This document shows, one piece after another, positions 18,401 through 25,656 of a stretch of DNA of 64,000 nucleotides. Source of the stretch: Caballeronia arationis (GTDB taxonomy: Bacteria; Pseudomonadota; Gammaproteobacteria; Burkholderiales; Burkholderiaceae); contig NZ_FCOG02000002.1 in NCBI RefSeq assembly GCF_001544975.2, positions 124,001 to 188,000 on the forward strand, in the 5' to 3' direction. Within the stretch, counting starts at the first letter, position 1, and every line of letters begins with the position of its first letter. A program made the position numbers and the translations under genes. Below the pieces are notes generated by a model that did no database searches, was not told the origin of the DNA, and saw only the letters and a program-made list of their open reading frames with translations.

Positions 18401-19154
18401 GTTCGTTGTAGACCGCCTGCAGCGCCTGCTCGGTGCCCATCGGCAAGAGGCGCATTCGGTTGCGGCGCAGCGAAGGCATGATCGGGCGCCAGCCTTCGAG
18501 ATCGGCGAGAAAGTCCTCGCGCAGCGACAAGACGATCTTGTACGGCATCGCCTCCTTGTCAATTTCCTCGTCGCTTACGGCACGCTCTTTCAGGCGCCGT
18601 GCGAGTTCGGCCGGGATCCGGTTTTCGGCAAGGTCCGCAAGCGCCTCGCGAAAAGTCGTGACCTCGGCCGGCATGGAGCGCCCGAGCGTGAACAGTTCTT
18701 CGAACTGATCGAGCACGAATACCGGGCGCGCCATCCGGTTGAGCTTCGTCCAGAATTCGAGCCCGGGCGCGTGCAGGTAAGCCCACAGCGACTGTCCGGC
18801 CGCTGGCGGCTCATGAGCCACTTCCTGAGCTCGCAACGTCTCGAAGAACGCGAGACACAGTTGCTCGACGAGTGGTGCGGCGCCGGGTCGGACCTGCAGC
18901 CGGACGAACACGGGCAGATAACCCTTGTCGCGCAACCGCGGAAAGACGCCGGCCTTGAGGAGCGACGATTTGCCGAGCCCCGACTTGCCGAACAGCACCG
19001 TGACTGACTCGTCGACGATGCGGCGCAGAAGCTCGTCCGATTCCGCCCGGCGACCGCTGAAGAACTCCTGCGAGGATTCGTCGTAGGACGCAAGGCCCGG
19101 CCACGGGTTCTGCGGGTCGAGTTGCGGCGAAGGAGAGCCGCCCGGCGTGCTCAT
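15492..19154 (-). CDS. STAND (nSTAND1-type) NTPase with transmembrane helix and beta-propeller-like C-terminus
   Basis: 1220 aa. The N-terminal NPWPGLASYDESSQEFFSGR linker is typical of nSTAND1 proteins. It is followed by Walker A (FGKSGLGKSS, residues 55-64), Walker B (PVFVLDQFEE, 144-153) and a sensor segment (LSLREDFLADL, 209-219). A winged-helix-like region with ELTHDILTKAALEERDRRR leads to one hydrophobic helix (about 431-452). The remaining 700 residues contain WD40-like units (TVWDLN, IWVWDY, FSPDGRWLASI, FSPDQTKLAVA), so a sensor propeller is likely. It overlaps the upstream SIR2-TIR gene by 4 bp (ATGA) and is expected to be co-translated. STAND proteins usually oligomerise on ligand sensing and activate an effector; here the effector is probably the neighbour. 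Confidence 0.85.
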   Translation of the reverse strand: MSTPGGSPSPQLDPQNPWPGLASYDESSQEFFSGRRAESDELLRRIVDESVTVLFGKSGLGKSSLLKAGVFPRLRDKGYLPVFVRLQVRPGAAPLVEQLCLAFFETLRAQEVAHEPPAAGQSLWAYLHAPGLEFWTKLNRMARPVFVLDQFEELFTLGRSMPAEVTTFREALADLAENRIPAELARRLKERAVSDEEIDKEAMPYKIVLSLREDFLADLEGWRPIMPSLRRNRMRLLPMGTEQALQAVYNERTDHLVDELLAHRIVAFLSLGAADEAGATADPGAPRTVEPALLSLFCRGVNEHRKLAGAERITEAMFEGEKDTIVTGFYRRSLQVYPDRVRHFVEEKLITEHGYRNSYSVDDAIVNGFVTAEEIAALVDGRLLRQEQQHGTNRVELTHDILTKAALEERDRRRADERVLAERRQKSKLRRVIAVSGLAIAAFSGLALSAYWAKTDAQAERSRAQSRELAALAGTAQDPEVGVLLALEGLKRADTSEARSALLASGQYLWPSEKLGPDQLGGEAKVVALNPDGDLLAVLAGNSTLTVWDLNVPEPRRLWSSKPDLNDAMFIAFSPDQTKLAVARAGSVDLFDSRSGTLSGSLPQSAIRDRALLVFSPDGRWLASIQKDDHIWVWDYRDPSADVMKVGAEGLLAIGLSQDGKTIVGAGFKEHLFAQRIERQQDGNWVSTPIDFTRCLQPKSVSPGAKTSSANFRATTCEYTVAQGNEPLNAGTGDDRQINDVVWSPGGGAFVEYLDSGDIVVAEGRPNAVHGEIRIKGAEPRTAGNNAGLLSVTDDTARVALVDQDGVVHIYSTSKLLLAILGDPRYFDASPDGRWVVLSRRGKAWIDVIEVPAADGKRARQTRIQLPDEPRELRFARDSVVAVVTKEKRDTTYVLDPATGAYRFAPVAGGASILGRDGELLLITGQEPGPAKVIRTRDGAVVTPWKEQPGGVRSSFIASPSGTALGVFRRSAAGPAHAEIAVYAVRDEQLVPTGQIVDLPPRATVKIDDDGQSVIVRFHTTGDPPSVWPLSASAPTSVKDLAKSHPAPKEDDETRVSPLGRFEIQNSPSGGHDRTRGFEVVRRSGGALIKRLGDSRSKFSTDDRWLAYWNTKGVSVLDLASGDTAFSLDFANVEGVKFNPRNTILAVELNSGTMLVPLERAMMERFARSLTKRGLSAQEKCAYGLGDTNCREQVAISRTRGPTQQATSGKPAKASEATAQ

Positions 19155-20548
19155 CTCGCGTCTTCGCGTCGCATGGCGCGAATCTCTTCGACAAGGGACA
19201 TCTCCAGCGCCGCGTCTGGCTTGCCGCCGGGCGCGTGTCCCGGCTGCACCTCCTGCAGATCGGGAAAGACATCGTAGAGTGCCTGGTAGCGCTTCAAGTC
19301 GCCGGTGTAATCAGCGTCGATCACCACCGGCATGATGAATTTGCGTCCCGGCATCCGCCGCTTGCGTTTGAATGCCTCGCTCCACTCCTGGAAGACGTAG
19401 CCCTCCGACGTTCGCACGCGGTTCGTGGTGCGCTCGGAAATCACTGGCAGGAAGAGCCGCACGTCGCGCTGGATCTGCGGAAGAATCTTGCGCTCCCAGT
19501 AATCCCCCGGCTCCAGTTCGACTTTGTCGAACCATACGTCGCCGCCGAGCGCCGAGATGCATGCGTGCAGCCGTTCCACCTCGTTCAGATTCTCGCGCCC
19601 ATAGCTGATGAAAATGCTGCCGCCACGCGAATCCGCATCGGGTCGGCTCGTCTCCGTTCGAGACGTTTCGGGATTGCGCTCCAGCCAGCGTTCGAGCAGT
19701 TCCGCGACGAATGCCGCGGCTGTCCCGGCGTAGATGTTGATTTCGGTTTCCCGTCCGAAGCGTCGCAGAAACTCGGGGAGAGCGGAATCCGAGGGGGCTG
19801 CTTCTCCGGCGCTGAAATACGCGCGCTGTGCGACGCGCAGGCGGTCGCGCGTCGCTGCGCGCAGGATGAAGCGTCCGAGCCAGTCTGGGAAGTGGGCACC
19901 GAGCAGCAGCAGGTGGCTGTTACGCAGCTCTGAGAGCAGCCATTCGGGCGGCGGCACGTCGCCGCTCACGAAACGGTGGATGAACTCGAGCTGGTCCTCG
20001 TCGTGGATCGCGAAATCGGATTTGCCGCCGGCACGGCCGAACAGGCTGAAGACGACCGGTGCCGCGCTCGAGCGCGGCAGCAATGCTTCTGTCTGGGCCG
20101 CCGTGGACTGGTTGAGCGAGAACTCGATTTCGCGCGTCACGGGCTGGCCGCCGTACCGGACCTGATCCAGTGCGCGCGCCATCAGGGAATCGAAGGTGAG
20201 GCTTACGAACAGTTCCAGTCGCCGGATTTGCGCGAGCTGTTTCAACGCGGGTGGTACGGGAAACGGCGGCGACAGGCCCTTCAACAGGCTTCCCACGCGA
20301 TCGTAAAGTCCCGCGAGTCTTGTCTGGGGCTTTTCGAGATAAGCGCCGACTGCGTCGTTGAGTTCGAAGTAGGGCGTCCATGTGACCGCGAGCTTTTCGC
20401 GCTCCGCGAGGCGCTCGGCGATCAGCCGCTGCAGGGAAACCTGGCGCCCCTGGTAGTCCGCTTGCACGAGTTCCTGGCCAAGTATCGGCACGACCTTGCC
20501 GTCCTCGATGTATTCGAGCAGATAGTCCCACGGGAAGTCTTCGTTCAC
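19151..20548 (-). CDS. SIR2-like plus TIR domain protein, partner of the STAND NTPase
   Basis: 465 aa, GTG start at 20548 with GGGAG 6-7 nt upstream. The N-terminal half has a SIR2-like fold pattern (VVPILGQEL near residue 19, LFVSLTFDSL at 113-122, VVFSLFGRAGG at 165-175, LLLLGAHFPDWLG at 213-225). The residues usual for NAD hydrolysis (Asn in TTNYD, His in LHG) are replaced by Thr and Phe. Residues 310-440 form a TIR domain: SIFISYGRENLNEVERL, DVWFDKVELEPGDYW, LFLPVISERT and GYVFQEWSEAF, with Glu388 the best candidate catalytic Glu. It is first in a two-gene operon. A likely role is NAD+ depletion on infection, inferred from the domains. Confidence 0.82.
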   Translation of the reverse strand: MNEDFPWDYLLEYIEDGKVVPILGQELVQADYQGRQVSLQRLIAERLAEREKLAVTWTPYFELNDAVGAYLEKPQTRLAGLYDRVGSLLKGLSPPFPVPPALKQLAQIRRLELFVSLTFDSLMARALDQVRYGGQPVTREIEFSLNQSTAAQTEALLPRSSAAPVVFSLFGRAGGKSDFAIHDEDQLEFIHRFVSGDVPPPEWLLSELRNSHLLLLGAHFPDWLGRFILRAATRDRLRVAQRAYFSAGEAAPSDSALPEFLRRFGRETEINIYAGTAAAFVAELLERWLERNPETSRTETSRPDADSRGGSIFISYGRENLNEVERLHACISALGGDVWFDKVELEPGDYWERKILPQIQRDVRLFLPVISERTTNRVRTSEGYVFQEWSEAFKRKRRMPGRKFIMPVVIDADYTGDLKRYQALYDVFPDLQEVQPGHAPGGKPDAALEMSLVEEIRAMRREDAR

Positions 20549-20930
20549 CGCTAGCTCCCTCTCACCTCAAGGATGGAAGATCCGTTGGCATACGAACGCG
20601 CGTCGGCTTGGATCAGAGTCCATCGCAGGCACCTCGTGGATCAGTACAGGGAGAGCCTCGTCCGATGATCTGCGACACGATCGCCGTGTCCCGCGGACTT
20701 CTCCCCTTGCGATGTTTCAGTTCAAAACATCGGTATTTTCCCTGATCGAGGATGAACTAAGTTTAGGTTTCCGGAAGCGATTTGATAGCTCGATATGTCA
20801 TGAGAATCCGCCATGCATGAGTCGTATCCCGCCTGCGCGAGCCCAATGAATTCAGCCGTGTCGCAGGCGGCGCGCGCGAACCTCGGCCGTACCGGACGCT
20901 GGTGAAGATCAGCCCACGGTCAGCCCGCGG
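20549..20930. other. Intergenic region upstream of the SIR2-TIR/STAND operon
   Basis: 382 bp between two leftward genes with no recognisable coding sequence. It is more AT-rich around 20710-20810 than its flanks and contains the inverted repeat listed separately. The promoter of the SIR2-TIR operon must lie here; I could not define it. No attachment site, tRNA or transposase trace was seen. Confidence 0.4.
20710..20732. repeat. Inverted repeat upstream of the SIR2-TIR operon
   Basis: Perfect 8-bp arms CGATGTTT and AAACATCG separated by 7 nt. It lies about 160 bp upstream of the SIR2-TIR start and 180 bp after the GlxA stop. It could be an operator or a weak terminator for the regulator gene; there is no T-run on either side. 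Confidence 0.45.
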
Positions 20931-21896
20931 TCAGCGAAGGTCGGCGCGCAGTTCGCGCACACCGCGTCCCAGGCGTTGGCGCAAGAGGGTTCGCAAGGTG
21001 GCTCCGTCGACGTAACCGACCTCGGCTGCGATGGCGTCGATGTCCAGGCCGCTGCCATGGAGAAGAGACTGCGCGCGTTCGACACGAAGATCCTGGAAAT
21101 AGGCCAGGGGCGATTTGCCGAGCACCTCCTGACATCGGCGTTGCAAGGAGCGCGGGCTCGTCGCCAATGCGTTGGCGGCCTCCTGCAACGAGAACCCGGA
21201 CTTGAGATGTTGTCGCGACCATTGTTCGAAGCGCTGGGTGAGCGGATCCGCCTGCGCCAGATGATTGGGGATGATGTAGGGCGCCTGTGAACTGCGGATA
21301 TCCGCGAGCAGATAGCGTGAAACGACGGTCGCCAGATCCGGGCTGGCTTTGCGTATTAACCAGAGAGCGAGATCGAGATGTCCCATCGCTGCGCCGGCCG
21401 TGACGCCGACCTCCGTTGCCACAAGCATGCGCGATTCATCGAGCAGGACATTCGGGTAGCGCTGACGAAACAGCGGGGCGAGCGACCAGGTCGTCGTCGC
21501 CTCTCGATGATCGAGCAGGCCGGCTTCTGCCAGAACGAAAGTCCCGATACACGAAGCGGCGATGAATGCGCCCCCGGCACGCCACCTGACTAACTGAGCC
21601 ATGGCCTGGACGACATCCGATCGCCCGAGAGCGGGGACCAACTGGTCCGGAGTCGTGGTGCTCAGCGCTGGGACGATGACCCAATCGGGCTTCAGATCCG
21701 GCGTTATCGCTTGTACCGGGATCGTAAATCCCTGGCCTGAGCTGACCTTCCTGCGGACCCCGACGATCGACACATCAAAGCGAGGCGATCCGCCCATGGT
21801 CCGGGCCGAAAGGCTATTCGCGGCTCGCAGGGCATCGAGCGTAACGGCGAGTCCGGTGTCGAACACCCCTTCGAGGGCGAGTACAGATATGCGCAT
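20931..21896 (-). CDS. GlxA-family transcriptional regulator (DJ-1/PfpI plus AraC HTH)
   Basis: 321 aa from the ATG at 21896; an in-frame start at 21911 would run into the operator-like repeat and is less likely. The N-terminal two thirds is a DJ-1/PfpI-like amidotransferase fold (LEGVFDTGLAVTLDALRAAN; AASCIGTFVLAEAGLLDHR, with the nucleophile-position Cys). The C-terminal 100 residues are an AraC HTH pair (FSLQEAANALATSPRSLQRR; IDAIAAEVGYVDGATLRTLL). It is divergent from a small alpha/beta-barrel gene that it probably regulates. Confidence 0.87.
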   Translation of the reverse strand: MRISVLALEGVFDTGLAVTLDALRAANSLSARTMGGSPRFDVSIVGVRRKVSSGQGFTIPVQAITPDLKPDWVIVPALSTTTPDQLVPALGRSDVVQAMAQLVRWRAGGAFIAASCIGTFVLAEAGLLDHREATTTWSLAPLFRQRYPNVLLDESRMLVATEVGVTAGAAMGHLDLALWLIRKASPDLATVVSRYLLADIRSSQAPYIIPNHLAQADPLTQRFEQWSRQHLKSGFSLQEAANALATSPRSLQRRCQEVLGKSPLAYFQDLRVERAQSLLHGSGLDIDAIAAEVGYVDGATLRTLLRQRLGRGVRELRADLR

Positions 21897-21898
21897 GG

Positions 21899-21927
21899 CG
21901 TAAATGACCACAAAGTTGTCATTTACG
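21899..21927. promoter_or_regulatory. Inverted-repeat operator between glxA-type regulator and the 22007 gene
   Basis: Arms CGTAAATGAC and GTCATTTACG flank a short centre that itself holds AC...GT, giving a near-perfect 29-bp dyad. It abuts the regulator start (21896) and lies 80 bp before the divergent 22007 gene, the expected place for an autoregulatory operator. Confidence 0.6.
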
Positions 21928-22006
21928 ACGATACCGTCTTTCTGGGTTGATCGCTAGAGTGATCACCGTTGCACGTCGCAACAGAGCTTGAACAAGGAGA
22001 TCACTC

Positions 22007-22303
22007 ATGAAAGTTTTTGCTGTCGGAACGATCATCAACCCGCTCACGCCGGAACAACAGCAGCAGATCATGCCCAAAGAGGTTCCGGACACCCTGCAGC
22101 TTTACCTCGACGGAAAAATCGAGCAGTTCTGGTTTCGCCAGGACCGCCCCGGCGTGATCTTTCTCATGAACGTGGCGTCCGTCGATGAAGCCAAGACGGC
22201 GGTGTCCGAGCTTCCCCTGTCAGAAGGCGGCTTCATGACGTTCGAACTGACGCCGGTCGGCCCGCTTGCGCCACTAGCTCGCCTGATCCAGAAGCAGGCG
22301 TAG
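22007..22303 (+). CDS. Small dimeric alpha/beta-barrel protein (muconolactone isomerase/YciI-like)
   Basis: 98 aa, with AAGGAG 8 nt before the ATG. The pattern MKVFAVGTII...GVIFLMNVASVDEAKTAVSELPLSEGGFMTFELTPVGPL is a single ferredoxin-like unit typical of the muconolactone isomerase and YciI superfamilies. These often act in small-molecule turnover, but no specific reaction can be assigned. It is divergent from the GlxA-type regulator and separated from it by a dyad operator. Confidence 0.7.
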   Translation: MKVFAVGTIINPLTPEQQQQIMPKEVPDTLQLYLDGKIEQFWFRQDRPGVIFLMNVASVDEAKTAVSELPLSEGGFMTFELTPVGPLAPLARLIQKQA

Positions 22304-22317
22304 GAGGAGGTTCGCCG

Positions 22318-22354
22318 GCGCTGCGGGGCAACCGATCGTGTTGCCTCGCAGCGC
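22318..22354. terminator. Strong hairpin between convergent genes
   Basis: Fifteen-base arms (GCGCTGCGGGGCAAC with GTTGCCTCGCAGCGC, one G-T pair) around a 7-nt loop, placed between the stop codons of two convergent genes. It would act in both directions; no long T-run follows. Confidence 0.65.
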
Positions 22355-22355
22355 T

Positions 22356-22538
22356 TCACGCTTCCTTCGGCGCGGCGTCATGGTGAATCGTCGTCACGAT
22401 GCCGAGCATGCAGCTGTAGCAAAGCGCTTCATGGATCATCGGAGTGGTATTGCCTCCCTGGGAGAACTCTGACGCAAACTGCCCGACAGCCAGGGCTTTG
22501 CGCATCAGAATCGTCACACGCGACAGTGTCGACAGCAT
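22356..22538 (-). CDS. Small protein of unknown function, divergent from a porin
   Basis: 60 aa from the ATG at 22538, which has a strong GGAGGG 6 nt upstream. The sequence (MLSTLSRVTILMRKALAVGQ, later MIHEALCYSCMLGIVTTIHH) includes two cysteines in CYSC and a His-rich end. I do not recognise the family. A GntR-type operator copy lies about 75 bp upstream, mirroring its position before the porin and gntR genes, which argues that this is a real regulated gene. Confidence 0.5.
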   Translation of the reverse strand: MLSTLSRVTILMRKALAVGQFASEFSQGGNTTPMIHEALCYSCMLGIVTTIHHDAAPKEA

Positions 22539-22613
22539 TTGAGTCCCTCCGTTCCTTGACATCGCATCGGCGCGACGTGCGAGACCATCGTCGCTTCAGT
22601 CTAGACGGTTCTA

Positions 22614-22629
22614 ATATTAATGTCGACAT
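22614..22629. promoter_or_regulatory. Putative GntR operator, copy 1
   Basis: ATATTAATGTCGACAT, centred on the palindrome ATGTCGACAT, about 76 bp upstream of the leftward small gene at 22538. The same 16 bp occur at 22699-22714 and, inverted, at 28958-28973 in front of the GntR-family gene. Confidence 0.7.
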
Positions 22630-22698
22630 GAATATGTGCGCAGGAATTTTCCGTCGCGACCCCTATACGATTCCTGCTCCCAGGTCGACTAAGTATAA

Positions 22699-22714
22699 AT
22701 ATTAATGTCGACAT
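22699..22714. promoter_or_regulatory. Putative GntR operator, copy 2
   Basis: ATATTAATGTCGACAT, identical to copy 1 and 85 bp from it, about 140 bp upstream of the porin ATG. It is embedded in an AT-rich stretch likely to include the porin promoter. Confidence 0.7.
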
Positions 22715-22854
22715 AAATAATTTTGGCGGATGATTGCGTTATCGGTGTTCGGCAACGCAATACGCGCCGTTGCAGACGCGCGCTCGATTCGTCGGGCGGC
22801 CTGCAAGTCACACATCGCGTCCAAATCAAGTGACAGGCGTGTCAAGGAGACACT

Positions 22855-23979
22855 ATGAAGCGGGAAATCGTCGGTATCGGACTGCTGTCGCTATTGAGCG
22901 GCAGTGCTCATGCGCAGTCGTCCGTTACCCTCTATGGGGCTATCGACGCCGGCATCCTCTACCAAAGTTCGGCTGCGGCATCCTTCAGTCCCACGGCTCC
23001 CAACACCGGAAAGATCGTTCGCTACAAGGACGCGGGCATGCATTCGAGCATCTGGGGAATGCAGGGCTCCGAGGATCTCGGCGGCGGATATCGGGCGAAC
23101 TTCCGCCTGCAAGGCGTGTTCGACAGCGGCTCGGGAAAGTTCGGTCTCAGCGATACGACGGGTGTCGGTGCCGCGTTCAACCAGATCGCGACTGTCGGTA
23201 TTTCGGGTCCGTTCGGGGCGGTCACGATCGGCAGGCAGTTCGCGCCAATCATCAACGCGATGTCGACGACCGATGCGCGCGAAGGCCATTACTTCGGCAG
23301 CATCCTTACCGCGTGGATCAGCATAAGCGCGGTGTCGGGATGGTCTGGCACCAACACCAATGTGCCGATCGGGGCGCTCTATGACAGCAACGCAATCGTC
23401 TATCGCAGCCCGAAATTCGCAGGCATGACACTGGCGCTGGAGTATGCGCCCGGGGGGGTGGCAGGCCAGTTCCAGGGTGGCACACGCGAGTCCGCGGTGC
23501 TGCAATACGCGTATGGCGGCCTGAACCTCTCGGCCGGCTACTACTTCGGGCACGACACCAACCTCGCGCCCGGCGTCGCACCGACGGGGCTTGACAACAA
23601 CCGGCTGCTTTATCTGGGCGCCCTCTACCGATTCAATGGCTTCACGGTATCCGGCTCCTTTAGCAGCGGGAAGAACCCATCCAATACCGGACAGACCGAC
23701 CTGCAGTTGTACTCGGCCGGATTTGGCTATCGCTTCTTCCCTGCCTTTCAGGTGACGAGCGGTTTTTACTACATGAAGGACATGAACGACTCGGCCAATC
23801 ATTCGGCCTTGTACGTCATCGGCGGGGACTATTCCTTGTCGAAACAGACGCAGTTGTACGGGCAAGTGGGCGAGGTCATCAACAGGGGGCGCATGAATCA
23901 GATGATTGCTTACGGGCAGATCGTTGCGCCGGGTGTGTCGACGACGGCAGCCATGGTCGGCATCCGGCACAGCTTCTGA
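22855..23979 (+). CDS. Gram-negative general porin (Burkholderia OmpC-like)
   Basis: 374 aa with a signal peptide ending SAHAQ and the N-terminal strand SSVTLYGAIDAGILYQSS characteristic of beta-proteobacterial porins. GNMQGSEDLGGGYRANFRLQ-type and GAVTIGRQFAPI segments follow, and the last residues (VGIRHSF) end in the Phe needed for BamA assembly. It forms an outer-membrane trimeric pore. An AAGGAGA site precedes the ATG. It is followed by an MFS transporter, so the pair probably gives uptake of one substrate across both membranes under GntR control. Confidence 0.9.
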   Translation: MKREIVGIGLLSLLSGSAHAQSSVTLYGAIDAGILYQSSAAASFSPTAPNTGKIVRYKDAGMHSSIWGMQGSEDLGGGYRANFRLQGVFDSGSGKFGLSDTTGVGAAFNQIATVGISGPFGAVTIGRQFAPIINAMSTTDAREGHYFGSILTAWISISAVSGWSGTNTNVPIGALYDSNAIVYRSPKFAGMTLALEYAPGGVAGQFQGGTRESAVLQYAYGGLNLSAGYYFGHDTNLAPGVAPTGLDNNRLLYLGALYRFNGFTVSGSFSSGKNPSNTGQTDLQLYSAGFGYRFFPAFQVTSGFYYMKDMNDSANHSALYVIGGDYSLSKQTQLYGQVGEVINRGRMNQMIAYGQIVAPGVSTTAAMVGIRHSF

Positions 23980-24069
23980 TTGTCTGGGGCGCTGCCCAAA
24001 ACACACCGGCAGACGATGCCAGATCACACTATTCGATATGATTTTCGTGATTCACTGGAGGAGACGGAA

Positions 24070-25365
24070 TTGAACCTGCATACGAGTAACGCAATGCCGG
24101 CCGAGTCGGCTGCGGCTACGAGAGGTGCCCGAACCTACGCGTGGGTGGTATTCGCGTTGATGTTCGGCCTGTTGCTGTCGGACTACATGTCGCGACAGGC
24201 GATCAATGCCCTGTTCCCGATTTTGAAAGTGCAGTGGCAGATGTCCGACACGCAGTTGGGTTCGATCAGCAGCGTGGTGCCGCTGGCGGTGGGCGTGCTG
24301 ACGCTGCCGTTTTCCATCATGGCCGACCGCTGGGGACGTGTCAGAAGCATTGCGCTGATGGCTGCGCTGTGGAGTTTTGCCACGCTCGGATGTGCCATCG
24401 CCAGCAACTACAACGAGATGTTCGTCGCGCGGATCTTCGTGGGTGTCGGCGAGGCCGCCTACGGGAGCGTGGGTATCGCGATGCTCATGAGTGTGTTTCC
24501 GAAGCGTCTGCGCTCTACCATTGCCGGTGGATTTACATCTGCCGCCGCGTTTGGGTCGGTGCTCGGTGTTTCGCTTTCCGGCATCATCGCGACGCACTTT
24601 GGCTGGCGCTGGTCGATGGGCCTGATGGCAATCTTCGGCTTTGTCCTTGTGAGCATCTATTGTGTCGTCGTCACGGAACGCAGGCTTTCGCGGGCGCGGC
24701 CCGACGACGCGAGCGGAAAGCCGGTGTACGGACAAGTGAGGCTGACCCCGCGCGCGCTGTTCTCGGGCCTCTTTCCGTCCCGTTCCGTTTTTTGCGCGTA
24801 CCTCGGCTCCGCCTTGCAAGTCTTCATTCAGGGCACGCTTTTTGTGTGGCTCCCCAGCTATCTGTATCGATACTGGGGCATGCCTGTCAGCAAAGCGGCC
24901 GTCGTGGCGGCAGGGCTCGTCCTCGTCAGCGGCCTGGGCCAACTCATGTGCGGCGTGATAACCGACCGCATCAGCGGGGAGTCGGTGCTCAAGCGGTGGA
25001 ACATGGCCGTGGGCTATTGCCTCGCGCTAGGCGTCCTGTCGGCGGTCGCGTTCCGCTTGCCACCGGGCGATATGCAACTCGTGCTTCTTGCACTCGCTGT
25101 GTTCTTCCTTGCCAGTTCGTTCGGCACATGCAGCGCGATCATTGCGGGGGCCACACGGCCGGCCATCCACGGCTCGGCATTTGCCACGCTGACGTTGTTC
25201 AACAATATATTGGGTCTCGCAGCGGGGCCGTTTTTTACCGGCGTGGTAGCGGATGCGATTGGTCTTCAGGCCGCCTTGCGCTGGCTTCCGCTCGCAGCGA
25301 TCCTGCCGCTCGCGGTGTACCTCATTGGCAGGTGGCGGCACGTCGTGGAAGCGCGACGCATCTGA
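24070..25365 (+). CDS. MFS transporter (anion/metabolite:H+ symporter type)
   Basis: 431 aa from a TTG at 24070, chosen for the GGAGGAG directly upstream; an ATG at 24094 and upstream in-frame starts are possible. Twelve transmembrane helices are visible, with the MFS loop motif DRWGRVRSIAL after helix 2 and the helix-1 motif LLLSDYMSRQAINALFP seen in spinster/hexuronate-type carriers. It directly follows the porin. The substrate is unknown, but the surrounding glutarate and BKACE genes suggest an organic acid. Confidence 0.82.
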   Translation: MNLHTSNAMPAESAAATRGARTYAWVVFALMFGLLLSDYMSRQAINALFPILKVQWQMSDTQLGSISSVVPLAVGVLTLPFSIMADRWGRVRSIALMAALWSFATLGCAIASNYNEMFVARIFVGVGEAAYGSVGIAMLMSVFPKRLRSTIAGGFTSAAAFGSVLGVSLSGIIATHFGWRWSMGLMAIFGFVLVSIYCVVVTERRLSRARPDDASGKPVYGQVRLTPRALFSGLFPSRSVFCAYLGSALQVFIQGTLFVWLPSYLYRYWGMPVSKAAVVAAGLVLVSGLGQLMCGVITDRISGESVLKRWNMAVGYCLALGVLSAVAFRLPPGDMQLVLLALAVFFLASSFGTCSAIIAGATRPAIHGSAFATLTLFNNILGLAAGPFFTGVVADAIGLQAALRWLPLAAILPLAVYLIGRWRHVVEARRI

Positions 25366-25503
25366 GCATGCTGCCGGTCTGGCGGAACTCGCTGACCGGA
25401 CTCGTCGACGTCCGTGTTCAGCGTCGTCGGCCTGATGGTCCGGCGGAAGGTTTATGCCGGGCCACCTTGGTCTATGACGTAGTGATGCCCTATCTGCAGG
25501 CTC

Positions 25504-25533
25504 AAAAAAATGCTCCGAAGGGAGCATTTTTTA
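25504..25533. terminator. Rho-independent terminator, bidirectional
   Basis: A-run, then TGCTCC, loop GAAG, GGAGCA, then a T-run. The stem plus flanking A/T runs would stop transcription both after the MFS gene and after the convergent lhgO gene. Confidence 0.85.
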
Positions 25534-25656
25534 CTTGAGGGCCCGTTTCCGCGGGCTGTTGTCACGGCCGTCTCTCGCTACGCGAAAGTGGCGCTGACGG
25601 AAGACCGAACTGCGTTATTTCGATCTCCCGATGCATGACACCACCCGGCCGTGAAC

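Noticed and set aside
15939..19007. 1022-codon rightward open frame antisense to the STAND gene
   Set aside because: A mirror frame caused by GC-rich third positions; its composition (Arg/Asp/Gly/Val-rich, no domains) is unlike a protein, while the leftward frame carries clear NTPase motifs.
15492..20930. Integration boundaries (tRNA, direct repeats, integrase) around the SIR2-TIR/STAND operon
   Set aside because: I looked for them because defence genes are often mobile, but saw no integrase, tRNA or flanking repeat; base composition does not differ obviously from the neighbours.
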